Positions 1-10,640 are shown, counted from the stretch's first letter. The stretch is DNA of 64,000 nt from Okapia johnstoni (GCA_024291935.2 CM044309.1:33628001-33692000), one strand, 5' to 3'. Notes: generated by a model not told the origin, from the letters alone. Translations and numbers: made by a program.

Positions 1-300
1 TCTCTTTAGGCTCATAAATACTACCCATCAGGTAAAATTCCTGAACTCAAAATACTTAATGTTTATAATCTTCCCTCTTATCAAATCTTTTAATTACTCA
101 TTAAGTTCAGTTTAGCATCACTGTAAGTTACCATAATTTCCTGTAAAATAATACGGTATCAACAGCAAGAATAAAGGAATATGATCTAGATTTTGGAATG
201 CTGCCTACACTAGTTATTAACTGTGTGTCCTTTCTTAAACTAATAAAGCAGTAAGTACTAGCAGTGTTTCTAAATAAGAACTTCAGGCCCTATTCACAGT

Positions 301-452
301 CACTAGGTGGGTGGTGGTAGTTCTGTCGCTAAGTCATGTCTGACTCTTGTAACCCCATTGATTGTAGGCCACCAAGCTCCTCTGTCCATGGGATTCTCCA
401 GGCAAGGATACTGGAATGGGTTGCCATTTCCTTCTCCAGGCACTAGGTGGGT
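301..452 (-). mobile_element. Bov-tA SINE, truncated, with target-site duplication
   Basis: Positions 313-440 match the BovB-derived body of Bov-tA in reverse (TCCATGGGATTCTCCAGGCA and neighbours). The 12-base direct repeat cactaggtgggt flanks it at 301-312 and 441-452, which marks the insertion exactly. Confidence 0.9.
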
Positions 453-797
453 AAGCTCCCTAAATTAGGCAGGTGTCTATTCTTTCATAAGTGTTAACGA
501 TTCATTCTTTTCTTTGGCACAAAATATTAAATACAAGTAATACTAAATACAAGTCATAATAAGACACATGTATACAGGTCTGTGAGTAGACAGAGTCTGG
601 GAAAAACACAGAAAAGATACATACTGGATTGTTGGATGCTGGGAGGACTGATGTGCTTGGAGAGGAATAGAGAATGGGGGGGGGGGCAGGGGGCAGGGTG
701 TAGGGAACAAAGTTGTAAGGACCGCAAAAAAATTCTCATAGAATATTATAAATGGTGCTGAGATTCCAAGCAATCCCACATCTCCATTTCACTGTGC

Positions 798-997
798 TCA
801 GTTTCTTCAGTTGTGTCAACTCTTTTCTACCTTATGGACTGTGTAGCCCATCTGGCTCCCTTGTCCGTGGATTCTCCAGGCAAGAATACTGGAGTGGGTT
901 GCCATGCCCTCCTCCAGGGGATCTTCCTGACCCACGGATTGAACCTGGGTCTCCTGTACTGCAAGCAGATTCTTTACCACTAGCATCGCGTGGGAAG
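798..997 (-). mobile_element. Bov-tA SINE
   Basis: A nearly full copy in reverse, from the CAGTTGTGTCAACTC end to the tRNA-derived head (TTCTTTACCAC near 971-981). Confidence 0.88.
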
Positions 998-3900
998 CAA
1001 CCTCAACATGGGTACAGCTTAATCACACAAACATTAGGTTCCATTCTGAATTCTGAATACAGCGCGTCATGCATATAATCATCCTGAAACTAAACCACAT
1101 CACATGATCCATCTAAGAATTTTCGTGCTGTTTCCAGGTATGAGAAGTCAACTGAAACAGAATAAAAATGCCAGAATTCCAGGACACATCAGTATTTCAC
1201 AGCAATAATGAAACATTACAGATAATCCTGCAAATCTGGAGTATACGATCGCTACAGAATGAAGCACAGGAAGCAGAGAATTCCCTTTGCACTTCCAACT
1301 GACCCTTGGCAGCATCCCTATCACTTCCCTATCACTTAATTAATGATTAAGTGTATCATTAATTACACTTATACTCTAACCCCACCCCCACATTCTTGCT
1401 GTCATACCAAAATATCCCATATTCTGAATCAGTTATTTTCTCCTATTAAGACACCCAATCATAAGCAAAAACTGCTAACAGCCACAGATGGAATAAAGCA
1501 ACCAAGTAATTCACAATTAAGTCCCAAATTTTTGCTTCTGGGGGCTGGAAGAAAGGAAGTGAGGTAACAAGATATTTTAACTTGCGTATCTTGTACATAA
1601 AACCAGTATGCTGTGAAGTTTCCAACTACTTAGCAAAGGGATGGGAAATGTTCAGGACCCTATACAAAGAACTAAATGAATACTAAAAATGTCTAAAGTT
1701 GTTACTGCTATAATTTTCTATAGACTCATCATATCGTTTATGAGGCTACCTAAATAAGACTTTTTATTAATTTGCTTATGCTCTCTACTCACTACAGAAA
1801 ATTTCCAAACTACATTGCTCTATGATGCAGACTTAAATGTAAGCTTTGCTGGGCATGTAATACCTGCCCAGCAAAGCTCATTTGGTTCAAAGTTCTAACA
1901 GATACTGTAGCAACAGTAAGAGCAAAAAATTTGGTAGCACATGGTAAAGTGTGGAAGCAGTGAATTAGCCTTTACAAGTCAAGAAGTGCTTAAAGTTTAT
2001 GCATTAAGCAGTTCAAAACACTTGAAGAAGGAGATGGCTATGTCATAGCAGTCATTTTAGGCCATGGTCACTGTGTTCTGAAATTTCTGGGCCAGTCCCA
2101 ATTTCTGTAATTCTCTGCCATTATCACACCAAATGTCCTAATTTTTAAAAATAACTTAAAGACAAAAGCCTATCCACCAAAATATTTGTCCATTCCACTT
2201 TTGACACAAGCTATACAAGCCAAACACACTATTCAACAACTATTTTTATTCATTACTACTGTAACAGAATAGTAATGTTACATGCTACAAACAGCCCTAG
2301 CAATTTCTCCTTCAGTATTGATCAGAGCACTATGCCATGTTTCTGTAGCACATATTATATATGCTCTTCACAATGAAGAGTTTACCAATCAAGAGTACAT
2401 GTACTCTACAAGGGGAGTATTATTGAAGATATGGGTAGAATGAAGCAAGATAAGCACTAAAATAAACTGTCAATGTTACTTGCTAAACCAAATAAATTCC
2501 TAGTTACTAAAGACAAAAATAACAGTAGGTCCCTAAGAACTTAAGTCATCTCTATCTCTCTGGTTCCCTCTTTAACATTCTATGCCCATTCTTAGTATAT
2601 TGATAAACATGAGATACCACTGATAAAAATACACTGATAAAAAGGTTTAAGTATTTCCAGAACTGATTTTTTAAAAGACTAGTTGGAAAATTTTCTATTC
2701 CCTTTCCCAAAAAGGAAAACACAACTTAGCCAAGCATTAGTCTAAACTAGATAAACAAGGAGACTAAGGAAACAGACATTCAGATTAAAAAAAAAAAAAC
2801 GACGACGTGTTACACCAGAGATTCTATAAATATGAAAAGTCTCCTGTTATTTTTATCTGTGGAGATGCCCATAAGTAAAATTATTTTTAGAGACCTTAAT
2901 TAACTGTTTCAAAATTAAGAAAATATATAAGTATGTATTTGGTTAAAATCCTCAGTTTATTATCTTCAAATTTATTTCCAGAGAGGCCAAAAGTAAACAT
3001 TTTAATCAGAGAAAAAGCTGCTAAAAGCTTGAAAAATCTTGACTTTACTCACTTATTTAATAAGCATTAAGTGAATGCCTGTATCAGACAGGTTCTACAC
3101 TGGAAACGCAAAATGATTTAGTTCCCAGCCTAAAGTTATTACTACTGAGCAAGATTCTTAAGATACTGAAGAGTATAACAAGAGCTTTAAGAGAGCAGAG
3201 AGGTGGTGCACCTAATCCAGTTTCTGGGGGGGGTTTGGGTGAGATCTTTTTTTGAAACAAAGATCTGGGCAGAGCCTTGAAAGATGCAAGAGTGGAATGA
3301 GAGGATGAGATTCTAAGCAAATGAGACAGCTTGAGAAAAAGAACCAAGAATGTCTACAACATCCTCACAATTCTTGATTTATGAAAAACTCCAAGGTGAT
3401 CCAAAAAAGCCCAAGAAATGCAAATATGCTCTTAATGTTTTTGGAGCTAAGTGTCTATAACTTGGCACCAGATTATCTAGACATATGAACCCTGCACAAA
3501 ATTAAGAACCACTGGTATAGGTGCCTACAGAGCTTTAGAATGATCTGACTGAATTAACTGATAAAGAGATGACTGTGGTAGCAAAGTGGAGGATAATTAC
3601 CAGGGGATGACACTGGAAATACTGTGACCAGGGCAAGCCACTGTTAGGTGTGCAGCATACCTACAACAAACAAGGACGCTAACTAGGTAAGACAGATAAC
3701 AGTAATGGGGGGAGGGGAAGTGAGGCAGAGCCCGGAAAATTTCTAAAGTAAAATCCAAACTTGAATGATTAATTAGATTTCAAGGCAGAGGTGTGGCGGG
3801 AGATCATAGGGTATTTATTCACAGCATTCCAGCTGGGGGAACTGGGTAACACCTGCTACTGTAGAGAACCCAAGATCACACTACCCAGTCTCCCCACTCT

Positions 3901-4430
3901 TCTGAGAGGGACAGGGAGAGAGAGAAATTCAGCTGAAGTTAGCTATCTGTAGTCAATCCACAAATGATTAGAAAATGTTACTGGCTAAAAAAAAAAATCA
4001 AGTACTTAGTATTTACTTCCCTACCCAGAATTCCAGTCCCCTTTTGATAAATGGATTAGTAGGAAAAAAATATTTCAAACACAAAGTATAAAATGAAAGC
4101 ATTAAAAACATAAAAATCTTTTGTTGCTGCAACCCACTGGAACAGTATACTGAAAGAGTAAAAATATCAATGTCCATTTACAAACCCAAATTCTAAAACT
4201 CAAACTCCATTTCTACTATGAGGACAAACAAGGCCACAGTGAGCATGATGCCAAATAAATGCCTGCTAGTAGTACTGACAAATTATGTCAGTCAGTAGAT
4301 AAAGGAATATCTCCTTTGAAATCAGTATCTCTTCTCTGATCTCCTTGAGTGATGACCTTTTGTCTTGCAATTTAAGTATTAATACTATCCCCAGAAATTG
4401 TAAATCTATAGGTCTGGGGTAGATGTCTTC
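998..4430. other. Intron sequence, no recognised gene or young repeat
   Basis: Apart from the hairpin at 1835-1883 and an A-run with (CGA)3 near 2788-2808, I see only faint resemblance to old repeats. About 3065-3345 looks like a decayed ancient repeat. No coding frame is credible. Confidence 0.5.
1835..1883. other. Intronic hairpin, 19-bp stem
   Basis: A perfect 14-bp inverted repeat (1842-1855 with 1865-1878) surrounds a 9-base loop. After a 2-base bulge it extends by another 5 bp (1835-1839 with 1879-1883). It lies in ZBTB10 intron 1. The stem is too short for a standard pre-miRNA. Confidence 0.85.
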
Positions 4431-4439
4431 AGGTGATTA

Positions 4440-5010
4440 CAACTTCCAGCCAATTTTATCTGCCAAAAATATGCTTTATTACCAGCTCTCCTCAAAAACC
4501 ACATACATACCAACAGGTGCTTCTACACATCAACTTACACATATTTCACTGTGGTTCTCCTCTGCTTAAAACTACTAAATGGTTTGCCCAACAGAAAAAA
4601 TACAATCATTTCAACATAAAAGGATCATCCATAACCTGCAGTCTACCCACTCAAACTTGATTTTTCATCTTGCTGAATTAAATCATCTGCTTCTCAGACA
4701 CATCAAGGCATCAATTTCCATTATGCTCAAGCTGTTTCCAGCTCCAATGCCTAGAATGCCCTCCCCTCTTCAACACTTACTCATTTAACACAAGTTAGGA
4801 GCCAATTCTACAAGGTTCTCCCAACCTTCACAAATAGAATGATGACTTCCTTTAGCCTCTTAACTGTAACTTGAATATATTTCTAACATGGTAGCTATCA
4901 TTTTACTGCAATGTCTCTCTCTCCTTACTAGAGTACAAGTTTCTTGAGGTCAGAAAAATGTCTTATTTACATAGGTTTATCTTCAGTGCCTTGGAATCTA
5001 CCTAATAGGG
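4440..5010 (-). repeat. Ancient L2 LINE 3' region
   Basis: The stretch has the usual reversed L2 layout: cytosine-rich segments, then ACTAGAGTACAAGTTTCTTG..., then CTTCAGTGCCTTGGAATC near 4930-5005. It is strongly diverged. Confidence 0.5.
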
Positions 5011-5796
5011 AGGTAACAGGGAGAAAAAAGTCCCTAGACACATTATAAAGTATAATAAAAAACACAAGGGGAAAGGAATCAGCTTTTACAAACACAATGA
5101 ATGACTGCTAGAACCTATATAAATATTATACAAATCGGTTATTTAATGGACCGTAGGCTCCGTGGTTGTCTGTAACATCTATTTCTCCTTCCCAGTGAAA
5201 GGTTTTCAGTCTTTCTTCCAAAATCCTTAAAAAAAAACAATTTAATTTTTGCCAATGCAAAGGCTGGTAGCTCTGTCTCACCTTTGCTTTTGCTGCTCAC
5301 CAACATATTCCAATTAGTAATTTTAATCAGATCACTGATCTGAATTAAGTATTTACTTTCTGGAAAGGTTAACTAAGTTTATAACAGTAACACACTTGAA
5401 CACATGTTTTAGGCTTACTAAACTGGAAAGAGCTGACAGAATGTGTGATTTAGGCTATGAAAATTTCCCAACTGGGTAGAAAGTAATCTGAACCAAGATA
5501 CAGTGGTAATCAGTGTTATTAAAGCAATTTTAAAGTCCTCTGGGCCAAATGGTCAAATCTTATATAAGATTTGATTTATATAAGTCACTAAACTGGACTC
5601 TCAAAATATACACAGTCAGTTGTTACTCAAAATAGAAATTATATGTTGTCCCTTACATCCTTATAAAATACAAGGATCTTTCAGAAATAGAACTCTGAAG
5701 AACAGATTCTGAGAGCATCTGTAGACTCTTGCATGAGCAATTCTTAACAATCAACATCAAAATAACAGAATATCAAAGGTTTCAAGAATGGGCCCC

Positions 5797-5913
5797 TGGG
5801 AATTCCCTGGCAGTCCAGTGGTTACTTCCACTGCAGGGAACACAGGTTCCATCCCTAGTCAGGGATTCTGCCCACAAGTAGCAAGGCAGCCCCCCCCACC
5901 ACCAAAAAAAACC
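5797..5913 (+). mobile_element. CHR-type tRNA-derived SINE
   Basis: Starts GGGAATTCCCTGGCAGTCCAG, has the internal B-box-like GGTTCCATCCCTAG, and ends in CCACCACCAAAAAAAA. Confidence 0.85.
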
Positions 5914-6384
5914 CAATATGCTCCAGTCTGTTGGCCACCAGCATGATTTTTCCCTTACAGAAATCATAAGAAAAAGTAAAGTAACCTTTATTCACATACT
6001 AAGATTTGGCTAAACTCCACAAAAAAACAAACTCCTTAAAATTAAAGAAAAAAAGTGGGGAGGGGGGATAAAGGGAGTGAACTAAGTCCCAACTTCAAAC
6101 TTAATTCTTGCCTGAGGAACTACAAAACTATTTCAGTAATTTTAAGGCAGGAGAAAGTTCATGCAAGATATTCTTCATGAAGATGAGAAAAACTGCATGT
6201 GCGATGAGAATGTTCAAAGAACCTGAACGGCCAAAGTCTCTAAAAGCATGAAAAAAACTGGTTTGTTCTCTAGAATCAAGAGTGATTCCATGAGATTAAG
6301 TGGCTTGCAAACTGAGAAAACCAGTAACATTGAGACATGAGGTACCAGCTCCCCCCACCCCACAGTTAAGTTATTTCCAAAGGA
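5914..6384. other. Intron sequence, nothing recognised
   Basis: Low-complexity purine runs occur near 6040-6075. No feature is supported. Confidence 0.5.
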
Positions 6385-6575
6385 AATAAGTAATGGTGAT
6401 AATAAATAATGGTTATCATTTACTAAGTGACTAGGTGCTGGCATATACACTTTGCATACATGAAGAAACTGGAAGTTAACTCATTTACCTGTCAAGAAAG
6501 AGGATTAGGACTCAGGGCCCCCTACTTTTAAGCTCAAGAATGCTCTTACAGACTGTGTTATACTGCCTCCTGCAG
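6385..6575 (+). repeat. MIR SINE, diverged
   Basis: Matches the MIR order: ATGGTTATCATTTACTAAGTG, CTTTGCATACAT, a GAAGAAACTG segment, and TTATACTGCCTCC at the end, with a deletion in the middle. Confidence 0.65.
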
Positions 6576-7379
6576 GTAATCAAAAATGATTAACTGTGCA
6601 CAGGAAGAAATAAGTCAGTTCTTGAACCTGTCACTCATGTATTAACAAGACAAAAAGATCCTATAGGTGGTAACTGGGGTCAACTACAAGGTAATACCCC
6701 AAAATAAGCTTAGAATGAAAATAGAAATGATTAGGATCAGTTCAGAGTGGAAACATCCAAAATCCAACCAAGGGAACCAATAAATAGCCTTAGACAAACA
6801 GGAATGACTTACTAAATTGTATTATTCTCAGTCTAATGAAATAATATCCTAAGAGAAAGAAGTTGGTCTGCAGATTATATTGTAAAAAGGGAGTTTCAAG
6901 GGGGCAAAGGGTAAGGGAGGGATAATTCAGGGATTAAGTTTAGAAAAGGTTTTACCTAGGGATGAATTCCCTAATCCAGATATATGTCTAGGGGAGAGGA
7001 ATACACCATGCTAAGTCTATCTTAAGGTTATCCAACTAATTCCCCCTTCCTCTGATTTCAGGTTCACTAAGCAGCTAATTGTAATAATTTGCACTCCCAT
7101 TCAGATCTGTCTACACAGACTACACCAAAGAAGAGTAACTGGCCCACTGAATTAAGAAAATTCAGTTTGATTGTCCTTTTAGATTTTTCTAAATAACCAA
7201 CTCATCACTTAGAAAAGCATACTTTCATTTTCACAAGCCCTCCACCTCATCATACTTAAGTACTTCAGGAATATATAACACATTGAAGCCTCTAGACTCC
7301 TGTTCAGTAAAATGCGAACAGAATAATTACTTGCCAAAATAAGGGACATCTGTGTTTGGCATACAGAAGACAAGTCTGG

Positions 7380-7600
7380 CACTCCAATGCCCAAGCTCAC
7401 AAAGCTAGTAATTGCAGAAAGCTGAGATGTGAACCTAGATTTACTCCAAAACCTTTTTTCTTTCCTTCCTCCATTGCAACATTCCTTATAAAGGCTAGTC
7501 TCATTTATAACCAAGAACTGTAAGACTTGGGACAATTTACTTAACCTTTCCAGGCCTTACATCTTTAAATGACCTTTCTTGTAGGGCTTAGGCAACTAAA
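7380..7600. repeat. MIR-like fragments
   Basis: CACAAAGCTAGTAATTGCAG...GTGAACCTAGAT (7397-7440) and GACTTGGGACAATTTACTTA (7524-7543) resemble MIR core segments. The rest is too decayed to set boundaries. Confidence 0.45.
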
Positions 7601-8700
7601 AGTTGTGCAAAAACTGTTGCCACTGCCCCCCTGAGAAAAACAACCCTATGCTTTAACGTTCAAGTCTCAACTTCTGAGAAATTTCTGGGCTACAGGGTTA
7701 TTAGACAGTGCCTAATGAACTCCACTAAAAGGGTTCGAAACAGCAAGATCACTCCAGCACACAAAGGGACTAGTATCTGAAAGGTGACTTTCTGAAATCA
7801 ATGCCTGGCTACCGATACAAAAGAATGAATTCCAGCCACAACCACAGGTTGTCTTAGGAGGACTGATTAACATCTGATTGGCTTGAAAAGAGATTATCAA
7901 AATGATAAGACTATTATCTTTAGTCTAGAAATACTAAGACAAGATCTAACAACTGAAGTACCGTTTACCTGTTTTATAACTAAGAACTTATGATTTTGGT
8001 AAATACATTCTCTACCAGTTCGAATCAACTAGTTGGTAGAAGTAACTTTACATTCAACATTTCAAATATCCTAAGTTTAAAGTAAACTACATTTATATGA
8101 AAACTTTTTGAAAAAGGGGATTACAGAAAATCTCAGCACAGAAATCTGGAGAGAAGGAAGCAAGTAAAAACGACCACAATTTACCAAAAGCATACCTTTG
8201 GAAAGAGAAGTTTAACAAAAAGTTTAAGGAGATGAATTTAGTATAATCATTCACGAAGTCTTATCCAAATAGCTTCCTCTACATTTACATACTACTCTCA
8301 TATTTCACATTATCCTGACATGATCAAAAGAATTTTCTCGGTTGGATGTTCTCCTAAAAGGGGTAGTAGCGTCAAAGGTTAAGGAAAGAGTTTAATTCAT
8401 TCTTCAAAGAGTTACCAGATTTGACTTCCAACAGCACGCTAAAAGACTACCAACATTAAAGCAGCTTTTCTAACATCACAGCTAATAACATTCTAACCAC
8501 AAAGCCAACCTTACAGGGTTAAAACCTTCAATCTCGATTAAACTTGCCTTCTGATTCAATCTGACGGGCAAAGAAATCTGACTCATGAAAAAAATTAAAT
8601 CAAATTCAGCGCTACGATTAGAAAATTGTCATTCCTCCCCCTCCCCCCAACTCCCCCGGTTAACTTTTGAAAACTTATTCCCAGGCTTTCGAACCCCGCA
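7601..8700. other. Intron sequence next to exon 1, nothing recognised
   Basis: AT-rich, with no SINE or LINE that I can name and no credible reading frame. It is followed by a C-rich run near 8636-8660, just before the CpG island. Confidence 0.5.
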
Positions 8701-8814
8701 CGCCTAAGCTCCCTACACCTCTCCCCCAACAGGAAAGATGTCTTCACCCAGGAGAGTGAGTTTTAGCTGATAAACCTTTCCCCCAAAGATCTGAAAAAGC
8801 AGGAGCAACATATA

Positions 8815-8824
8815 TTGTACCTGG
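8815..8824 (-). other. ZBTB10: Splice donor of ZBTB10 coding exon 1
   Basis: On the minus strand the codon CAG (Q) at 8823-8821 is followed by GTACAA, a good donor. The known protein leaves exon 1 after HEANAQ, which matches. The frame continues open for a few tens of codons into the intron, but with unrelated sequence. Confidence 0.88.
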
Positions 8825-9781
8825 GCGTTGGCTTCGTGGAGTTTGTGCTCGGTAGAGACGTGGTGCCTCAGAAGGAGGGTTTTCTTGTAGTTGCGGGTCC
8901 CTCGCGAAAGCTCGTCGTGCCCCACTGGGGGCAGATCCCCGCTTCCTCCGTCCTCGGGGGGCTTTTGGCACCAGCCGCAAGACATAAGGCCAGTATCCTT
9001 GGAATAGCGCAGCCAGGGAAAATCTTTGAGCCAGGAGGTCTGGAAGGAGCAGTGGAGCTTCTGCATTAGGGACTTGGGCCGCGCGAGCGGGAACTGCTGG
9101 ACAGTCTCTCCTTCTCCAGCTCCCACACCGCTGCCCTCCGCTTCGTCCCCGCCATCGCCGCCCGACCGCCTGCTGCTGCTGCAGCTGCCTCCTTCCGCCC
9201 CGCTGCCGTCGCCCAGGCTCGCCCCCTCCTCTTCGTCCTCGGTGCTGTCGCTCAGAGACGCGCCGTCCGGCATCAACTCCTTCCCCTCCAGCGCGTCCAG
9301 CTCCAGCTCCACGGCCGCCGGCCCTCGCCCATTGAAATGCCTCAGGGGCCACGCCGAGGTCTCGGGGCGGCCGCGGCTACTGCCATTGTTGCCGAGCCCC
9401 CCGCCGCCGCCGCCGCCTCGAAAGGCCAGAGTCCGACGGTTCCTTTCCGCTAGCAGGGGGCCCGCGGCGCCACCGCCGCCCAGCGAGGTGGGGCCGCCCG
9501 CGTCTTGGGGGAGCAGCAACTCCTTGGTTTCCTCGGCGGCGGCAGCAGCCCCGGCGGAGGCCTCCAGGTCTTGGGGCTCCAGGCCCTCCAATTCCACTTC
9601 CTCGTCGGCCCCCCCGCCCATTGAGCGGCTGCGGCGCTGGCGGCGGGGGCTGTCTTGGTTGGGGCCAAGCCGAGGCCTCCCCGCCAACGTTATTGTTCGC
9701 GGAGCCGCCGCCGCCGCTGGCGGTGACCAACCCGCCTCCTCGGAACGCCAGCGTCCTGCGGTTCATTTCACTGAACGACAT
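8821..9781 (-). CDS. ZBTB10: ZBTB10, first coding exon (frameshifted as written)
   Basis: This is the N-terminal part of ZBTB10/RINZF, a nuclear BTB/POZ C2H2 zinc-finger factor known to compete with Sp proteins at GC boxes. The start at 9781 opens [17 protein letters not shown], which I recognise as the ZBTB10 N-terminus, with G at -3 of the ATG. Reading continues for 57 codons to NGRG, then one extra G at 9609-9615 moves it out of frame. The rest ([10 protein letters not shown] onward, about 263 codons) is open in the next frame and ends HEANAQ at a phase-0 donor. Features are poly-Gly runs, an acidic serine-rich stretch ([10 protein letters not shown]), and a zinc-finger-like segment with [15 protein letters not shown] and HHVSTEH. 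The BTB and C2H2 fingers are on later exons outside the window. Without correction the first frame stops at 9377 after 134 codons. Confidence 0.93.
9609..9615 (-). other. ZBTB10: Single-base G-run expansion that shifts the ZBTB10 frame
   Basis: The plus strand has seven Cs here, so the coding strand has seven Gs between NGR and the GCC of ADEEVELEG. Six Gs would join the two open halves exactly. Coding evidence lies on both sides: the duplicated motif [10 protein letters not shown] occurs in the upstream frame at 9734-9763 and in the downstream frame at 9412-9441. The simplest reading is a homopolymer sequencing or assembly error. A real indel allele is possible, in which case the in-frame ATG at 9687 or 9621 could give a shorter protein. 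Confidence 0.85.
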
Positions 9782-9967
9782 GGCGCGCGCCGCCGCCGCC
9801 GCCCGGTGTGCCCCGGCTCGCGCCCGGCCTCGGGCCGCGTCCCGCGCGCTCCCCGCCGCTCCCCCTCCGCTTCGCTCCCGCCCCCACCGCGGGCGTTCCG
9901 GTCTCGCGGGTCTCGGCCTCGCCCTCCCGCCCGGCTCGCGCTAGCTCCCCGGGGCTGCCTCACGCGT

Positions 9968-9990
9968 CCGCCGCCGCCGCCGCCGCCGCC
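9968..9990. repeat. (CCG)7 triplet tract in the ZBTB10 5' UTR
   Basis: There are seven pure CCG units plus two bases on the plus strand, which is CGG in the transcript sense. A second, shorter CCG run at 9404-9418 lies in the coding exon and encodes glycines. Confidence 0.9.
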
Positions 9991-10070
9991 CGCCGGGCCG
10001 CCGCCTCCGGACGCCTCCTCGTCCTCCACCCCCGCCCCGCGGCGCTCCGGGCAGCGTCCCGCGCGAAGAA

Positions 10071-10083
10071 GGGGGGGGGGGGG
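10071..10083. repeat. G13 homopolymer
   Basis: Thirteen consecutive Gs lie on the plus strand in the 5' UTR or promoter. The length of such runs is often miscalled. Confidence 0.95.
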
Positions 10084-10393
10084 CGGGCGGCGGAGAGGTG
10101 AGCAGCGAGCCGGCGTGCGTGGGGCCTTCAAAGTTGAGAGGCGGAGTGCGGGGAGACCCTCCGCTGCCCCCTCTTTAAAGCCGCGCGCACACACCGACCC
10201 TCCAAACAAGATATCCTTCCTCCGGCGCGCCGAGGAGTCCCGACGCGGCTGCCGGCTTCCGAAGAGCTGAGAGCGAGAGGCACGTTAAACTGCCGGGCTC
10301 CGCCACATAACGAACCGACAATAAAGCCGGCGGAGCGTTTCCGTCCGACCAGGCCCTGGCGGAGGTCGAATGGCAAATGAACAACGGACCGTG

Positions 10394-10411
10394 CGCCCAC
10401 AATGCACCGGG
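10394..10411 (+). promoter_or_regulatory. Candidate ZNF143/STAF binding site
   Basis: The sequence CCCACAATGCACC fits the core of the known STAF/ZNF143 consensus. I count two mismatches over the 18-base motif. It lies about 610 bp upstream of the ZBTB10 ATG inside the CpG island, a usual setting for this factor. Binding is inferred from the motif only. Confidence 0.5.
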
Positions 10412-10429
10412 GTAGCAGTAACCGCTGGA

Positions 10430-10640
10430 GGGGGAAAGGGTGGGGGGCCGGGCGGGGGGGAGGGGGCTGGGCTTGGGGCTGGGCTGGGGTGGGGTGGGGG
10501 CGCCTGGGGACCGGGAAAGGGGCCGGGCCGCGCCTCCGGCCTGGGGGCGGGGGTGCGGCCGCGGGGGAAGGAAGTCGGCCGAGGGGCGGGGGACAAAAGG
10601 CCGGGCGGCGGGCTGGGGGGTCTCGGGGAGGGGGCGGGCT
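10430..10640. promoter_or_regulatory. GC-box cluster (Sp/KLF-type)
   Basis: Several GGGGCGGG-like and GGGCGGG-like elements occur near 10450, 10547, 10582 and 10630 in a G-rich plus strand. Sp/KLF factors bind such sites. ZBTB10 itself is described as acting at GC boxes, so autoregulation is possible but not shown here. Confidence 0.55.

Larger units (their letters stand above)
1..8820 (-). other. ZBTB10: ZBTB10 intron 1 (5' part)
   Basis: The splice donor of the ZBTB10 first coding exon is at 8819-8820, so everything below it on the minus strand is read as the start of intron 1. No minus-strand reading frame here encodes a BTB domain or C2H2 zinc fingers, so the next exon must lie left of position 1. 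The stretch is AT-rich and has few young repeats: two Bov-tA copies before 1 kb and one CHR SINE near 5.8 kb. Remnants of L2 and MIR are also present. That it is intron is an inference from the donor and the known gene structure. Confidence 0.8.
9782..10400 (-). promoter_or_regulatory. ZBTB10: ZBTB10 5' UTR and core promoter region (TSS not determined)
   Basis: The sequence upstream of the start codon contains a CGG triplet tract, a run of 13 C on the coding strand, and a TTTAAA element at about 10173-10178. That element would place initiation near 10145 if it is used. A minus-strand ATG at 10209 opens a frame that runs past the ZBTB10 start to 9763, so it would be an overlapping upstream ORF if the transcript begins that far out. 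The exact start site cannot be read from sequence. Confidence 0.55.

Noticed and set aside
8744..9352. 202-codon minus-strand frame overlapping ZBTB10
   Set aside because: It is a shadow in another frame of the ZBTB10 exon, full of Arg/Gly. The real frame has the recognised protein and ends at a good donor.
10096..10101. AG|GTGAGC, a good splice donor on the plus strand in the CpG island
   Set aside because: No plus-strand exon can be supported. A six-base match is expected by chance in such sequence.
9026..10270. 414-codon plus-strand open frame across the CpG island
   Set aside because: It is antisense to the ZBTB10 exon, is rich in Pro/Ser/Arg as expected from GC-rich antisense, and has no recognisable domain.
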